DNA from: Candidatus Helarchaeota archaeon
Lineage (GTDB): Archaea > Asgardarchaeota > Lokiarchaeia > Helarchaeales > RDOG01
Length of the DNA: 64,000 nucleotides
NCBI GenBank assembly: GCA_019058315.1
Contig: JAHPZH010000005.1
Location: 186,001-250,000 of the forward strand
Reading direction: 5' to 3'
Below are positions 55,345 to 64,000 of the stretch, piece by piece; the first letter of the stretch is position 1; every line of letters starts with the position of its first letter. A program made the position numbers and the translations under genes. The notes below the pieces were generated by a model. The model saw only the letters and a list, made by a program, of their open reading frames with translations. It was not told the DNA's origin and ran no database searches.

Positions 55345-56985
55345 TTAAATTTCGTCTTCATCTTCTAAGATACCTGCTTCTTCAGCAAATTTCCCATATC
55401 CCATTCTAATTAATGTTTTGGTTCTTTTATGAAGAACAAAATCGATCCATCCTTCATCTTCGTCAGGTTCATTATAAAAGATTCCAAATTGTTGTGCATA
55501 ATCGGATTTAGTCTCATTTAAAACTAATTTATTAACAGCTTCTGTTGAAACTGCTAATTCTAAATCGGGATCATCTGCCTTACCTGATTTAAGTTCAATT
55601 CCATTCTCTGTACGTAATACATTAAAGCAACATAAAGGATTTTCTTCTTCTAAATCATCAAGTTTTTCATAAATCGCAAAATCTAGATTCGAACCTGTTA
55701 CTAAGTCGGAGAAAATATCCGGATATTTTGCTAAAAATTTCATATATTTTTTTCCAATTTTAAATTCAGTTTCGGAATCATCCAGAATTTGACCTTCCAT
55801 TTCTTTTTCAATTGATCGTAAAAGCATTTCTGAAATATCTAAAATTTCTAAGTTTGCTCCATTTAGACCATCTTTTAGATTCTTTTCACAGAATGGACAA
55901 GCTGAAACAAGAATTTCAATTCCTTTTTCAAGTGCCTCACTATTTCTATTAACAGCGATTTTTTGAGCCAAATCTGGGTCTGATGATTTTACTCCTCCAC
56001 CTGCTCCACAACAATGACTATAATTTCTTAAAGCATCAAGTTCAATAAAATTTGAATTGTTAATTCTTTTTAATAGACTTCTTGGAGCCTCATAAACCCC
56101 GGAATGCCTCCCTAAATGACAAGGATCGTGATAACTTATTTTTTTGTAATGTTTCATTTTAAATTTATAGGAATTTTCATTCAAATATTGATCTAGAAAT
56201 TCAGTTAGATGATAAAATTGAATTGAGCTTTTATCAAGCTCAGCATAATCCATTTTAAAAGTTCTATAACACCCAGCACATGGGAAAATAACCTTCTTAA
56301 TTTTATTCTTTTTAAATAATTCTAAATTTTTTCTCGCTATGGTCTCAAATTCATTTTTATATCCATATCTTTTTAATATTGAACCACAACATGGCTCATT
56401 ATCAATGATAGAATAATCGATCCCTAAATTATCTAAAAGTTCAATAGTAGACAGTGCAATATTTTGTTGGCGATAAGAGGAGGTACAACCTAAAAATACT
56501 AAATATTCAGCATTTGGATTAAATTTTCGACCACTTAATATTTTTGATCTTGTTTCTTTAGGTTCGTTATAAGGATTATTATTTTGTAAAATACTGTCTA
56601 GAATCTTTTGATGCTTTTCTATTTTCAATTCTTGATTAACAAAATCTTGTCGCAAAGCTTCCATTAGTAGAGGTGTATTAATTCCTCCTTCAATTGCTAG
56701 ACAAGTTTCTTTACAACTTCCACAGCCAGTACAGGTATATGCCCATTTCAAAATAGACTCATCAGTTTCCAATTTTTGATCAATCAATTTTTTTAAAATT
56801 AAAATTCTGCCTCTAGCATCATAGGCTTCAAACCCCAATACGTTCTTAACGGGACAAGGTTTTGTTACATGCCTTTTTGCAGTTGTAATTTGAGTGCCGC
56901 TACTACTACAGTCACCACATTTACCGCAATATTCCATCATATCTAGATGTTTTTTTAATTCTGAAAAAATAGCCAAAATGAACAC
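55345..56985 (-). CDS. HdrD/GlcF-like iron-sulfur protein fused to an SCP2-like domain
   Basis: 546 residues. Two 4Fe-4S clusters (CGKCGDC with CPVKN, and CTGCGSCKETC), then two CCG domains (PCCGSILKRYG and HCCGAGGGVK) as in HdrD, GlcF and LutA-type electron-transfer proteins. From about residue 405 a C-terminal extension (FNVLRTENGIELKSGKADDP, LELAVSTEAVNKLVLNE, WIDFVLHKRTKTLIRMGYG) resembles the SCP2 fold. The fusion is unusual. It starts (GTG) 4 bases after the GlcD-like gene and is the last gene of the DUF362/GlcD/HdrD operon, so it would take electrons from the flavoprotein. Confidence 0.75.
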   Translation of the reverse strand: MFILAIFSELKKHLDMMEYCGKCGDCSSSGTQITTAKRHVTKPCPVKNVLGFEAYDARGRILILKKLIDQKLETDESILKWAYTCTGCGSCKETCLAIEGGINTPLLMEALRQDFVNQELKIEKHQKILDSILQNNNPYNEPKETRSKILSGRKFNPNAEYLVFLGCTSSYRQQNIALSTIELLDNLGIDYSIIDNEPCCGSILKRYGYKNEFETIARKNLELFKKNKIKKVIFPCAGCYRTFKMDYAELDKSSIQFYHLTEFLDQYLNENSYKFKMKHYKKISYHDPCHLGRHSGVYEAPRSLLKRINNSNFIELDALRNYSHCCGAGGGVKSSDPDLAQKIAVNRNSEALEKGIEILVSACPFCEKNLKDGLNGANLEILDISEMLLRSIEKEMEGQILDDSETEFKIGKKYMKFLAKYPDIFSDLVTGSNLDFAIYEKLDDLEEENPLCCFNVLRTENGIELKSGKADDPDLELAVSTEAVNKLVLNETKSDYAQQFGIFYNEPDEDEGWIDFVLHKRTKTLIRMGYGKFAEEAGILEDEDEI

Positions 56986-56991
56986 CTATTT

Positions 56992-58413
56992 TTATAATTC
57001 AAACACCATTGGATGTAAGAGATTTTTTGGATCGAGGGCTTTTTTTAATTTCTTTAAAAGCCCAATAAAGCTTGGATTTACTCTATCAAGTGCATAAGGT
57101 TCCCATAGTTTTCCCGTCCAATAAGGTACGCCTCCAAGCTCCATTTCAATTTCTCTTAATTCCTCCCAAGCTTTATAGACTAAATCTTTCTTATTTTTAT
57201 CTCCCAAAAATATAGTTATCCACCCTGAAGTAAAACAGTGATCCACACCTAATGCACTTATAATCCAATTAAAACCATTTTCTTTAAGTTGATATTTATT
57301 TGCCAAAGCGTGAAACTTTTCAACCAGAATTGGTAATGTAGAAATTGGTCTGATATGACAAGTATTATACCAAAACCCTTCTTCAAAGAGAGATTGGACT
57401 AAATTAAACATATTTAGCCAATGAGCTTTTGATAAAAACATCCCAATTGATTTTCCACCATATTTTCTCACGATTTTCTCACAATATTCCCTTTTTATCT
57501 TTGCTATTTCCTCATCTACTTCTTCTATAATTACAGCTAAAATACAATCAAGATTTTTAAATGTTGAGCGATATGATGAAGCTAATAGATCAATTGAATT
57601 TGTATCTCCTAACATAACTGCTTCTTCAACTAAATGATTACTTTGAATTTCATGAAATGCTTTTGTAGCTTGCTCAAGGTTTGAAAATCCAAAGTCTGCA
57701 TATGCAACTCCTTTCGGAACGGGGAAAATTTTCAATGTAGCGGCTGTTTTTATTCCTAAAGTACCATGATCTCCTAAAAATAAACCCGTTAAATCATTAA
57801 AGGTACAATAACGTGCAAAATTTTCTCTCATAATAGGCTCTTTATTTTTCCAATTACTTCCAGTTTTTATAATCTCCCCATTAGGTAGAACAACTTCTAA
57901 TCCAATCACATTATCACAAGCACCACCATTTGCAGAAGCTCCACAACCTATGGAGTTTGCACTTAATGATCCTCCAACAGTTCCTGCGTTTCCACCATAT
58001 GGTCCTCTAAATCCCAGTTTGTAACCTTTTTCTTTCAATAAATGTATAAGCTCGGACCATGTAATACCAGTTTGAACAGTTACCGTCATAATATCCTCAT
58101 TTAATTCCAAGATTTTAGTCATCTTTGTAATATCAATCATTAAAGCATTATCTACTCTTGGAATTGTTGAACCACTAATAGAACTTCTTCCACCTACTGG
58201 TACAACGGGAATTTGCTTTTCCGTTGCAATTTTCATAATCTTTGAAATATGTTCAGTGGTTTCGGGTCTTACTACAATTTGAGGAAGATTACCTTCAAAA
58301 GGAGAGGCATCTTCCGAATAAGAAATGAGTATAAATTTTTCGGACGAAACATTTTCAGATCCTAAAAATGAAGATAATTCAGAACTTAATTCTTTATTTA
58401 TTTCTAAAACCAT
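56992..58413 (-). CDS. FAD-binding oxidase, GlcD-like
   Basis: About 473 residues. FAD-binding motifs VVRPETTEHISKIMKIATEK, IPVVPVGGRSSISG and GPYGGNAGTVGGSLSANS; C-terminal ALDPKNLLHPMVF. It is a paralogue of 46952-48373, which lacks an adjacent iron-sulfur partner. Here the partner is the HdrD-like protein. GGTGG lies 5 bases before the ATG at 58413, chosen over a TTG at 58440. It overlaps or abuts the DUF362 gene (stop at 58431). Confidence 0.8.
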   Translation of the reverse strand: MVLEINKELSSELSSFLGSENVSSEKFILISYSEDASPFEGNLPQIVVRPETTEHISKIMKIATEKQIPVVPVGGRSSISGSTIPRVDNALMIDITKMTKILELNEDIMTVTVQTGITWSELIHLLKEKGYKLGFRGPYGGNAGTVGGSLSANSIGCGASANGGACDNVIGLEVVLPNGEIIKTGSNWKNKEPIMRENFARYCTFNDLTGLFLGDHGTLGIKTAATLKIFPVPKGVAYADFGFSNLEQATKAFHEIQSNHLVEEAVMLGDTNSIDLLASSYRSTFKNLDCILAVIIEEVDEEIAKIKREYCEKIVRKYGGKSIGMFLSKAHWLNMFNLVQSLFEEGFWYNTCHIRPISTLPILVEKFHALANKYQLKENGFNWIISALGVDHCFTSGWITIFLGDKNKKDLVYKAWEELREIEMELGGVPYWTGKLWEPYALDRVNPSFIGLLKKLKKALDPKNLLHPMVFEL

Positions 58414-58430
58414 ATAAACCACCAATTTTT

Positions 58431-59702
58431 TTATGGCCAATGATTCAATTTGCCGATTTTACCCATTCCCTTAAATAATCGTTTTATTAAACCCTTAATA
58501 AAAGTTCTTCGTCTATAAAGGGCTTTTCCAAAGGTCATATATCCTTTCATTAAAGAGGGAGGACATCCCTTGACAAAAATTGCATCTTTACCTGCCTTTT
58601 GAACATTTTTTCGTTGACAATTTCCCCATAAAATTAATTGTCCTTCATAATCATCAGGTACTTCAGCATGAGCACTTAATAATAATATTTTTTGTCTATA
58701 ATTTGTACCAGCATCATCTCTTAAAGCCCAAACAGGTCCAATATAATTTAACGCACACGTGCTACAAAGATGACCATGAATAACATCTACAGAATCTGGA
58801 GGGAGTTCCAAGATTTCTATTATAGCATCTTTAGTTTCAGCCTCTGTAGGTGCTTTTTCAAATTTTACTTTTACATCCTCTATTTTATCACCAATAACTT
58901 TAATCTTATTTAAATCAGCAATTCCAACACCGTTTTGTTCCGCAAGTTTAATGTGTTCAACTTCTTGAGGTGAAATACCCATGATTTCTGAACTTACGGC
59001 ATCCACAGAAACCGTATTTTTTCCTAATATAATACACCCTACCTCTTTTGGTTTTCCTGTCTGCATAGGTCCAAATCCTTGCAAGCCGACTAGCCCTTCT
59101 ACTAATGTCAAGGTTGGTTTGTTATATTCTAAAAGAATTTTAGATAATTCCGCTATACTTTTACCCAGACCGAATCTATGAAAAATTTTTTTACTTTCGG
59201 AGTGTAAAATTCCTTTTAGATTCTTCATTCCAATACTAACTATTGTGGATCCATGAGTTTTTAACATAGGCATATTAATTAATACTTCGGCATCTAGGAT
59301 GAATTGCGAAATTTGGATCTTCCGATCAAAGAATTTTACTGATTTAAAAGGATATTTGTCAAGATTGATGAGTTTAATATTTGGATCGTTAATAATTTTT
59401 TTCAATTTCATATTTTTATAATTTTTATCTATATTATTATCAACAAATGCACTTTCAGCAACTGTAATTGACTTAGGTTTAAAAGTTTTTAAAGATTGAA
59501 TAACATCAGCAATAAATTGGGGCTTTGTCACTGTCCATTTATTAACTTCTCGCGGTAACCTAGCATCCCAACATGCCAAATTTGGTTTTAGGACAATATC
59601 TTTATTTTCGAACAATTCTGGCTCATTTAGTAGTCCTAGAGCGGATTTCAGCATGTCTGGAGCATCAGTTCCCTTAATGAGAATGACCTCATTTAAATCC
59701 AA
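58431..59702 (-). CDS. DUF362-family protein
   Basis: 423 residues. The first 250 residues fit the DUF362 domain (VLKPNLACWDARLPREVNKW, TVAESAF, LINMPMLKTHGSTIVSIGMKNLKGIL, GLQGFGPMQTG). Then comes a Cys/His region (HGHLCSTCALNYIGPVWALRD) and a basic C-terminus. DUF362 proteins are often linked to iron-sulfur or redox modules; here the gene starts an operon with GlcD-like and HdrD-like partners. No ferredoxin cluster of the CxxCxxC type is present, only CxxC. A palindrome (59761-59776) lies in its promoter. Confidence 0.75.
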   Translation of the reverse strand: MDLNEVILIKGTDAPDMLKSALGLLNEPELFENKDIVLKPNLACWDARLPREVNKWTVTKPQFIADVIQSLKTFKPKSITVAESAFVDNNIDKNYKNMKLKKIINDPNIKLINLDKYPFKSVKFFDRKIQISQFILDAEVLINMPMLKTHGSTIVSIGMKNLKGILHSESKKIFHRFGLGKSIAELSKILLEYNKPTLTLVEGLVGLQGFGPMQTGKPKEVGCIILGKNTVSVDAVSSEIMGISPQEVEHIKLAEQNGVGIADLNKIKVIGDKIEDVKVKFEKAPTEAETKDAIIEILELPPDSVDVIHGHLCSTCALNYIGPVWALRDDAGTNYRQKILLLSAHAEVPDDYEGQLILWGNCQRKNVQKAGKDAIFVKGCPPSLMKGYMTFGKALYRRRTFIKGLIKRLFKGMGKIGKLNHWP

Positions 59703-59760
59703 GAAATAACACCATTTGATTTTGTCTTATTTTCTTCAATTTAAACGAGAGACTGATTTA

Positions 59761-59776
59761 AATGATATTTATCATT
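59761..59776. promoter_or_regulatory. 7-2-7 palindrome upstream of the DUF362 operon
   Basis: AATGATA-TT-TATCATT is a perfect 16-bp palindrome 59 bases before the DUF362 start, directly downstream (on the minus strand) of a TATA-like AT stretch at 59783-59793. The half-site layout resembles the TTGTAGA operator, but the sequence differs and chance is possible. Confidence 0.3.
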
Positions 59777-59886
59777 GATGAAATAATTTATTTAGAAAGA
59801 ATATGAATTGAAGATAAATATACAACTCTAGAAAACACAAAATCAAATCAATTAAACAAAGAAAGAAAAATAAGAAAAATAATTTT

Positions 59887-60648
59887 TTATTGAGTTTGAA
59901 CTTTAAAATCTTTCCATAGATAATCAAATATAATTTTTCCTACTCCCCAAGCTAATAATACCCCTGCTATTTCGTCAAGGATATAGTGTTGTTTCACAAA
60001 TAAAGTAGATAATACAACAGCGGCAGCTATAACACAAGTTATAATTGCCAGAACTTTTCTTATTATTGGTTTTGGCGCTTGGGGATGTTCTAATTCTATT
60101 TTCGAATATCTGTACCATGCATAGAAAATAATTACTGAAACTGCAGCATGGAGACTTGGTATACAATTAAACGAAGTATCAATGAGATAATATTCGAACA
60201 TAGTACCTGCCCAAATATTTTGATAAGCCCATTGATTTAACCATAGTTCCAGCCTCCATAAAAATGTTGACACGGGAAAGAAAATGTAAATAATAATAGA
60301 TATTAAATTAATAATCACTAATGACCATCCGAGCGCGTAACCCTTTTCTGAATCAAAGAATCCGAAATATGCCATTGAACTTATTACTGTTGTATAAAAA
60401 ATATAGACATAAACTATTGAGAATTCAGGTATAAATGGAATTGAGTTATCTCCAAGGAAATTTAGTCGATTTCCTTCCCATACAGGATAGATACTTCCCG
60501 TCCAGTTATAAGCTATTGTATTTAAAAGAATAAAAAATATAAGCAACATTAAAATTACATTTGCTATCACATAAGTTAGCCATTTACTCCAACCACTCGA
60601 TTCTCCTTTAAAAAATGCTTTTTCAATCCAATTTTGAAACTTTTCCAT
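59887..60648 (-). CDS. PAP2-superfamily membrane phosphatase
   Basis: 253 residues with about six TM segments. The PAP2 catalytic motifs are visible: CIPSLHAAVSVIIFYAWYR (motif 2, His) and VKQHYILDEIAGVLLAWG (motif 3, His and Asp); motif 1 (KxxxxxxRP) is not clear. The layout resembles the inositol phosphorylceramide synthase/AUR1-like branch of the superfamily, which acts on lipid phosphates at the membrane. Substrate unknown. Confidence 0.75.
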   Translation of the reverse strand: MEKFQNWIEKAFFKGESSGWSKWLTYVIANVILMLLIFFILLNTIAYNWTGSIYPVWEGNRLNFLGDNSIPFIPEFSIVYVYIFYTTVISSMAYFGFFDSEKGYALGWSLVIINLISIIIYIFFPVSTFLWRLELWLNQWAYQNIWAGTMFEYYLIDTSFNCIPSLHAAVSVIIFYAWYRYSKIELEHPQAPKPIIRKVLAIITCVIAAAVVLSTLFVKQHYILDEIAGVLLAWGVGKIIFDYLWKDFKVQTQ

Positions 60649-60731
60649 AATTGCACCCTAATTTCACAATACAAAATCTAATAATAATTTTTTCATAAAA
60701 AAAAGAATAAAAATTTGAGACGTTTTAGAGG

Positions 60732-62228
60732 TTATAATCGTTCCCAGATCGGTGAAATTCTTTCATCCTTTTCTTTTCCGAGTATAACAGGCGTAATATT
60801 AGCTATCTCACAGTAATAAATTAGTGTTTGAATATAATTTCCATGAACAGCTAATATATGATTACATGGAAAAGTAGATAAAAACTCCTCAAACTTACAA
60901 TTTAATCGAGTCCATACATGAGGCCATGTTGGGTTTGTTTCATCAGCTAATTTTTTACTTTGTTCTTCTGGCAAATCTAAACTTTCGCCTAATACAATAA
61001 CCATATATAGTTTATCATTATCCCATAGTCCTAATCTACAAAACGTCATTTTTCCTGGGGCGGCATCGAACTCTACACTTGCACCTCCTGCTTTAAAATA
61101 CAATTCCAAAGCTGGATGGAAAGTAATTTTAGAAAAATTCTCCTTTGGATCAAAACTGCGACTCGCATAGTAACTTGAGTGGTTACCAGAATTGCAAAAA
61201 TCCCACAAATCTAAATCTGGATGATATAATCTAACATCCATAAATAACGCAGGCAAACCGCCTGAGATATATTTAAGTATTTGCATTGTTATCGCAGCAT
61301 AAGCATCAGCTTCGGTGGAACATACCACTGTCTCTTTTCTGCCATTCCAATCGTAAGGATCATTAGATATCATTTCAGGAACATCCCCTAAGCAAACATA
61401 TTCGGTTAGTTCTCTCTGACCTTTTAGTCCGCAAAAATCAAACCCCTTTTCCTTATTTACCATTTGCATAGCTAGATATAATCTAATTTGGGTTTTTAGT
61501 GTGTCTGGAGTTAAAATTTTTCCATCATACTTTAATCTTTCCCCTAATATATCTTCAAACCACTTTAATCCTTTTTCTACCTCAGCTTCATCAACTTCTT
61601 TCATTTTTTCCAATAACCAAAGTTGATCTATTTGTCGCCCAGTAAGCCCTAGCGTTCTTATGGTTGGTGTAAGATGAAAATACCCTGTTTCCATGCCCAT
61701 AGAATGACCACCATAAATACCGAATACCTCATTTTTCATGGTTGCATAAGCTTGAGAGGCTCTTATCCACGCAAAGACTTTATCTTGTGTCTTTTTATCG
61801 TTAATATCCCCTACAATTCGATGAGTACGAATACCAACTTGACGAAGTGCACCATCAGTTGCAAGTAGACCAACATTTCCAGGGAATTCACCGTTGTTAT
61901 TTGATAAATTTAAAATTGGTTTATCAGTTCCAATGGTTTGAATAAAAGGCCAAACCAAAAATGGAAAATTCCAGACATTATAGCAAAGAATTACAATTTT
62001 TACATTAGCTTTTGTTAGTTCTTCCCCTATTTCTTGAGCTATTCTGACCGAGGTAATAATTTTCGAACCAACTATTATTTCTGGAGAGGTTCCATCTATA
62101 TTTTTTATATTATTTTTAATTAAATCCGCCCATCTTTTTACAACGTTCATATTCAACTCATTATTAGTGCGATAAACGTGTTCTCTTTCATCATTTAACA
62201 TTACTAAGCCAATAGTTGAACTTCTCAT
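60732..62228 (-). CDS. L-fucose isomerase-like protein
   Basis: 498 residues, shorter than typical bacterial L-fucose isomerases (about 590) and similar to the L-fucose/L-arabinose isomerase superfamily. Characteristic stretches include VVILCYNVWNFPFLVWPF-like segments, GALRQVGIRTHRIVGDI, and FGIYGGHSMGMETGYFHL. Metal ligands are probably the Glu in CSTEADAYAAITM, the Asp in LFMDVRLYHPDLD and the His in AVHGNYIQTL. It would interconvert an aldose and a ketose; the sugar is unknown. It is divergent from the operator-controlled methyltransferase across 188 bases, and the MFS sugar porters lie elsewhere in the window. Confidence 0.75.
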   Translation of the reverse strand: MRSSTIGLVMLNDEREHVYRTNNELNMNVVKRWADLIKNNIKNIDGTSPEIIVGSKIITSVRIAQEIGEELTKANVKIVILCYNVWNFPFLVWPFIQTIGTDKPILNLSNNNGEFPGNVGLLATDGALRQVGIRTHRIVGDINDKKTQDKVFAWIRASQAYATMKNEVFGIYGGHSMGMETGYFHLTPTIRTLGLTGRQIDQLWLLEKMKEVDEAEVEKGLKWFEDILGERLKYDGKILTPDTLKTQIRLYLAMQMVNKEKGFDFCGLKGQRELTEYVCLGDVPEMISNDPYDWNGRKETVVCSTEADAYAAITMQILKYISGGLPALFMDVRLYHPDLDLWDFCNSGNHSSYYASRSFDPKENFSKITFHPALELYFKAGGASVEFDAAPGKMTFCRLGLWDNDKLYMVIVLGESLDLPEEQSKKLADETNPTWPHVWTRLNCKFEEFLSTFPCNHILAVHGNYIQTLIYYCEIANITPVILGKEKDERISPIWERL

Positions 62229-62324
62229 GAGCTCACCTCATAAGCTAATATTTATTTTTAATTTTTATTACTTACAAATTAAGGAAATTTTATTTGATAT
62301 TTTATTTTTGCATTTTACAAAACA

Positions 62325-62367
62325 TTTAAATAGTAGAGATCTACTATCACATTGTAGAGATCTACAA
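62325..62367 (+). promoter_or_regulatory. TATA-like box and twin TTGTAGA-type operators
   Basis: TTTAAATA (62325-62332) overlaps the first palindrome TAGTAGAGATCTACTA (62331-62346), and a second, TTGTAGAGATCTACAA (62352-62367), follows. Their centres are 21 bases apart, two helical turns. The second shares both half sites (TTGTAGA, TCTACAA) with the site at 14106-14121. This should be a repressor-operated promoter of the methyltransferase gene. Confidence 0.6.
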
Positions 62368-62416
62368 AAAAAGATCTATTAAAATAAAAAAGACAAATCT
62401 AAAAGAGGCATTATTA

Positions 62417-63007
62417 ATGATACATAAAGGAAAAAAGATGAAATATCCGGTTAATAAACAAGTTATAAAAGATTTTGATTTTTTTGGCTTTGCTCCCAAA
62501 ATGTTTAGTCATGTTGAAAAATATTTTAAGCCAAATATGAAAATATTAGACGTTGGGACAGGTAACGGTGTCGTTGCAAGATTTTTAGCTTTAAAACTTA
62601 AAAATGCATCTAATAATTCCGGAAAAGTTTTTTCTATTGATATTTCAGATAAACTACAGGAAGTAATTATGGAAATTCTTGAAGAAGAACAACTCAGCAA
62701 ATATGTGGAATTACTTATTACTGATATAGAAAATAATTCGTTTGAAGACTCATCTTTTGATTTGATTGTGACAGCAAACGCATTACATCATTTTTCAAAC
62801 CCAGAAAAGGCTTTAAATCAAATGTTGAGAATCCTAAAAGATGATGGAATTCTCTGTATGATTGATTGGTCTAAAAAAGCCAGATTTTTACCTCATAAGA
62901 AAGAAGATTTATTTAATTTGGAAGATTTTAAGGAAATAGCTAAATCGAAAAATATCATCGATGAATATTCGGAACGCTTATGGTGGTTTGTGGCACTAAA
63001 AAAATGA
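62417..63007 (+). CDS. SAM-dependent methyltransferase (class I)
   Basis: 196 residues. Motif I ILDVGTGNGVVARFLALKL, then FSIDISDKL (acidic residue after strand 2), LLITDIENNSFEDSSF (motif II), FDLIVTANALHHFSNPEKAL (motif IV region) and the LRILKDDGILCMIDW segment. The ATG at 62417 has AGAGG about 10 bases upstream. It lies behind the twin operator (62331-62367) shared in part with DSELKPKRT paralogue 1, so both may answer to one regulator. Substrate unknown. Confidence 0.8.
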   Translation: MIHKGKKMKYPVNKQVIKDFDFFGFAPKMFSHVEKYFKPNMKILDVGTGNGVVARFLALKLKNASNNSGKVFSIDISDKLQEVIMEILEEEQLSKYVELLITDIENNSFEDSSFDLIVTANALHHFSNPEKALNQMLRILKDDGILCMIDWSKKARFLPHKKEDLFNLEDFKEIAKSKNIIDEYSERLWWFVALKK

Positions 63008-63132
63008 TTCTTCAATAACTTATATTCTCAATAATTTTTTTTAATTTTAAAATTATATTCAGAAAAAATATTAGATAAATGGTGGAATTTGAGAATCAAA
63101 CATTTATAAACTTGTTTAATATAATTAAAACC

Positions 63133-64000
63133 TTAACTTTGTTGTTTTAATTTTAGTTGATTAGCTCTTTCATCTAGTATTTCTTTTATAACTTGTCTAT
63201 CATTATGATACCATTTTAAAGCCATCATCCAAAAAATTATTCCAGGTATGCCAAATGATAGAGTCACTACAGATGTGATTTGAAAGTTTTGGTTATTTAA
63301 AGCAAGGAGGACGCCACCTAGAAGTGGTCCGATCCCAGTTCCTAAAGTTTCGACGAATTGGTTCCAAGAAACTATTTGTCCTTGCGCTTCTGGAAGATTA
63401 ATATTTTGTAGAAGCGGAGCTTGATTAACATCATAAAGCCCCATTACAGAAAATACAATAATTATGCCAATACCAAAAATCCAAATAGAAGGAAAGGTAA
63501 ATAATAATAAAATATCAAGACCTTGTTGGGGATTTAAATTTGGTAAAGGAATAAAGAAAAATAAACCAAAGGTAAGAAGTGAAATAGATAAACTGAATAT
63601 AATAAATTTTATCCTCCTAGGAGGGTTATTTGCTGCGAATTTGTCAGACAATTTTGCAAATACTTGACCAAGGAATGCACCAGCAATACCAAATGTTATA
63701 AGAAGAAAACTTATCATAACACCAGAGATATTATGAGGAGGTAATTCGGTATATGGTACGACTAAAGCAAAGAAAACCCCCAATATTATACAACTAAAAA
63801 CCCCTTCTAGAAGGGCAGCAATATTAGTTTTACTTAACATGGTTTTTCTCATTATTTCTCTGGTCATTTGGAAATCATAAATAATTGATTCATCTTTTAG
63901 AATCTCTGATAGTTGCTCTTCTTTAGCCCCTCGTTTAGGTTCTTCAGTAAATATCCAAAAAATAATAGAAGCTATTATAGTCATCACCCCAGTAAACCTT
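63133..64000 (-). CDS. MFS transporter, 5' part beyond the window
   Basis: About 284 residues are visible from a GTG at 63987, but the frame stays open to the window edge (preceding codons read R-F-T-G), so the true start lies outside. Eight or so hydrophobic segments remain. The central cytoplasmic loop carries basic residues, and KLSDKFAANNPPRR is the second-half version of motif A. C-terminal tail: LDERANQLKLKQQS. Substrate unknown. Confidence 0.75.
   Translation of the reverse strand, partial: RFTGVMTIIASIIFWIFTEEPKRGAKEEQLSEILKDESIIYDFQMTREIMRKTMLSKTNIAALLEGVFSCIILGVFFALVVPYTELPPHNISGVMISFLLITFGIAGAFLGQVFAKLSDKFAANNPPRRIKFIIFSLSISLLTFGLFFFIPLPNLNPQQGLDILLLFTFPSIWIFGIGIIIVFSVMGLYDVNQAPLLQNINLPEAQGQIVSWNQFVETLGTGIGPLLGGVLLALNNQNFQITSVVTLSFGIPGIIFWMMALKWYHNDRQVIKEILDERANQLKLKQQS

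Overview
The window looks like a piece of an Asgard archaeon, most likely a Lokiarchaeia relative. It is AT-rich (many lines near 25-35% GC) and has compact archaeal promoters with TATA-like boxes and Shine-Dalgarno-like GGAG/GAGG sites before ATG, GTG or TTG starts. It carries longin/roadblock-like sensory domains on membrane and TPR proteins, a degenerate small-GTPase protein, UroD-type/corrinoid methyltransferase pairs, a GHMP (mevalonate-type) kinase, and an apparent HesB-like selenoprotein read through an in-frame UGA. This assignment is inferred from gene content. No rRNA, tRNA, CRISPR array or complete mobile element was seen.

Layout. 1-4.1 kb: HesB-like selenoprotein candidate, two small paralogues, a CrtI-like flavoprotein and an MFS exporter. 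4.3-8.1 kb: a giant TPR protein ending in a longin-like domain, and a VOC protein. 8.1-10.3 kb: a divergent member of an unrecognised protein family with a small membrane protein and a zinc-ribbon protein. 10.5-12.7 kb: an SCP2-like/UroD-like/corrinoid operon. 12.8-14.1 kb: a degenerate GTPase with a striking GGACGTCC promoter array and the remains of a second corrinoid gene. 14.1-33.8 kb: four closely related members of the unrecognised family (called here the DSELKPKRT family), a beta-propeller-like surface protein, four tandem 14-segment MFS sugar-porter paralogues, a seven-TM/longin-like receptor, a GH13 amylase and an M28 peptidase. 34-38.4 kb: zinc-ribbon membrane protein, methyltransferase, a second seven-TM/longin protein, a frameshifted secreted protein and a seven-TM protein without the sensor domain. 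38.6-42.2 kb: HAD hydrolase, a second UroD/corrinoid pair and a MenB-like hydratase. 42.2-44.1 kb: a cluster of small proteins with an HNH nuclease and a CARF-like/winged-helix protein. 44.1-52.7 kb: an Old Yellow Enzyme-type reductase, a DUF998-like membrane protein, a GlcD-like flavoprotein, a pair of small HC/CxxC proteins and an ALDH/SCP2-like/GHMP-kinase operon. 53.1-64 kb: a second beta-propeller-like protein, a DUF362/GlcD/HdrD-SCP2 operon, a PAP2 phosphatase, an L-fucose-isomerase-like protein, an operator-controlled methyltransferase and a truncated MFS gene.

How the parts fit. Two corrinoid methyl-transfer modules, Hdr/GlcD redox modules and repeated SCP2-like domains suggest anaerobic one-carbon and lipid or acyl metabolism. 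The amylase, sugar porters and fucose-isomerase homologue suggest carbohydrate uptake. The most novel-looking content is the five-member unrecognised family, the seven-TM plus longin-like receptor pair, the shared 7-2-7 operator TTGTAGA-NN-TCTACAA at two distant promoters, the 19-bp-phased GGACGTCC array, and the UGA-containing HesB-like gene.
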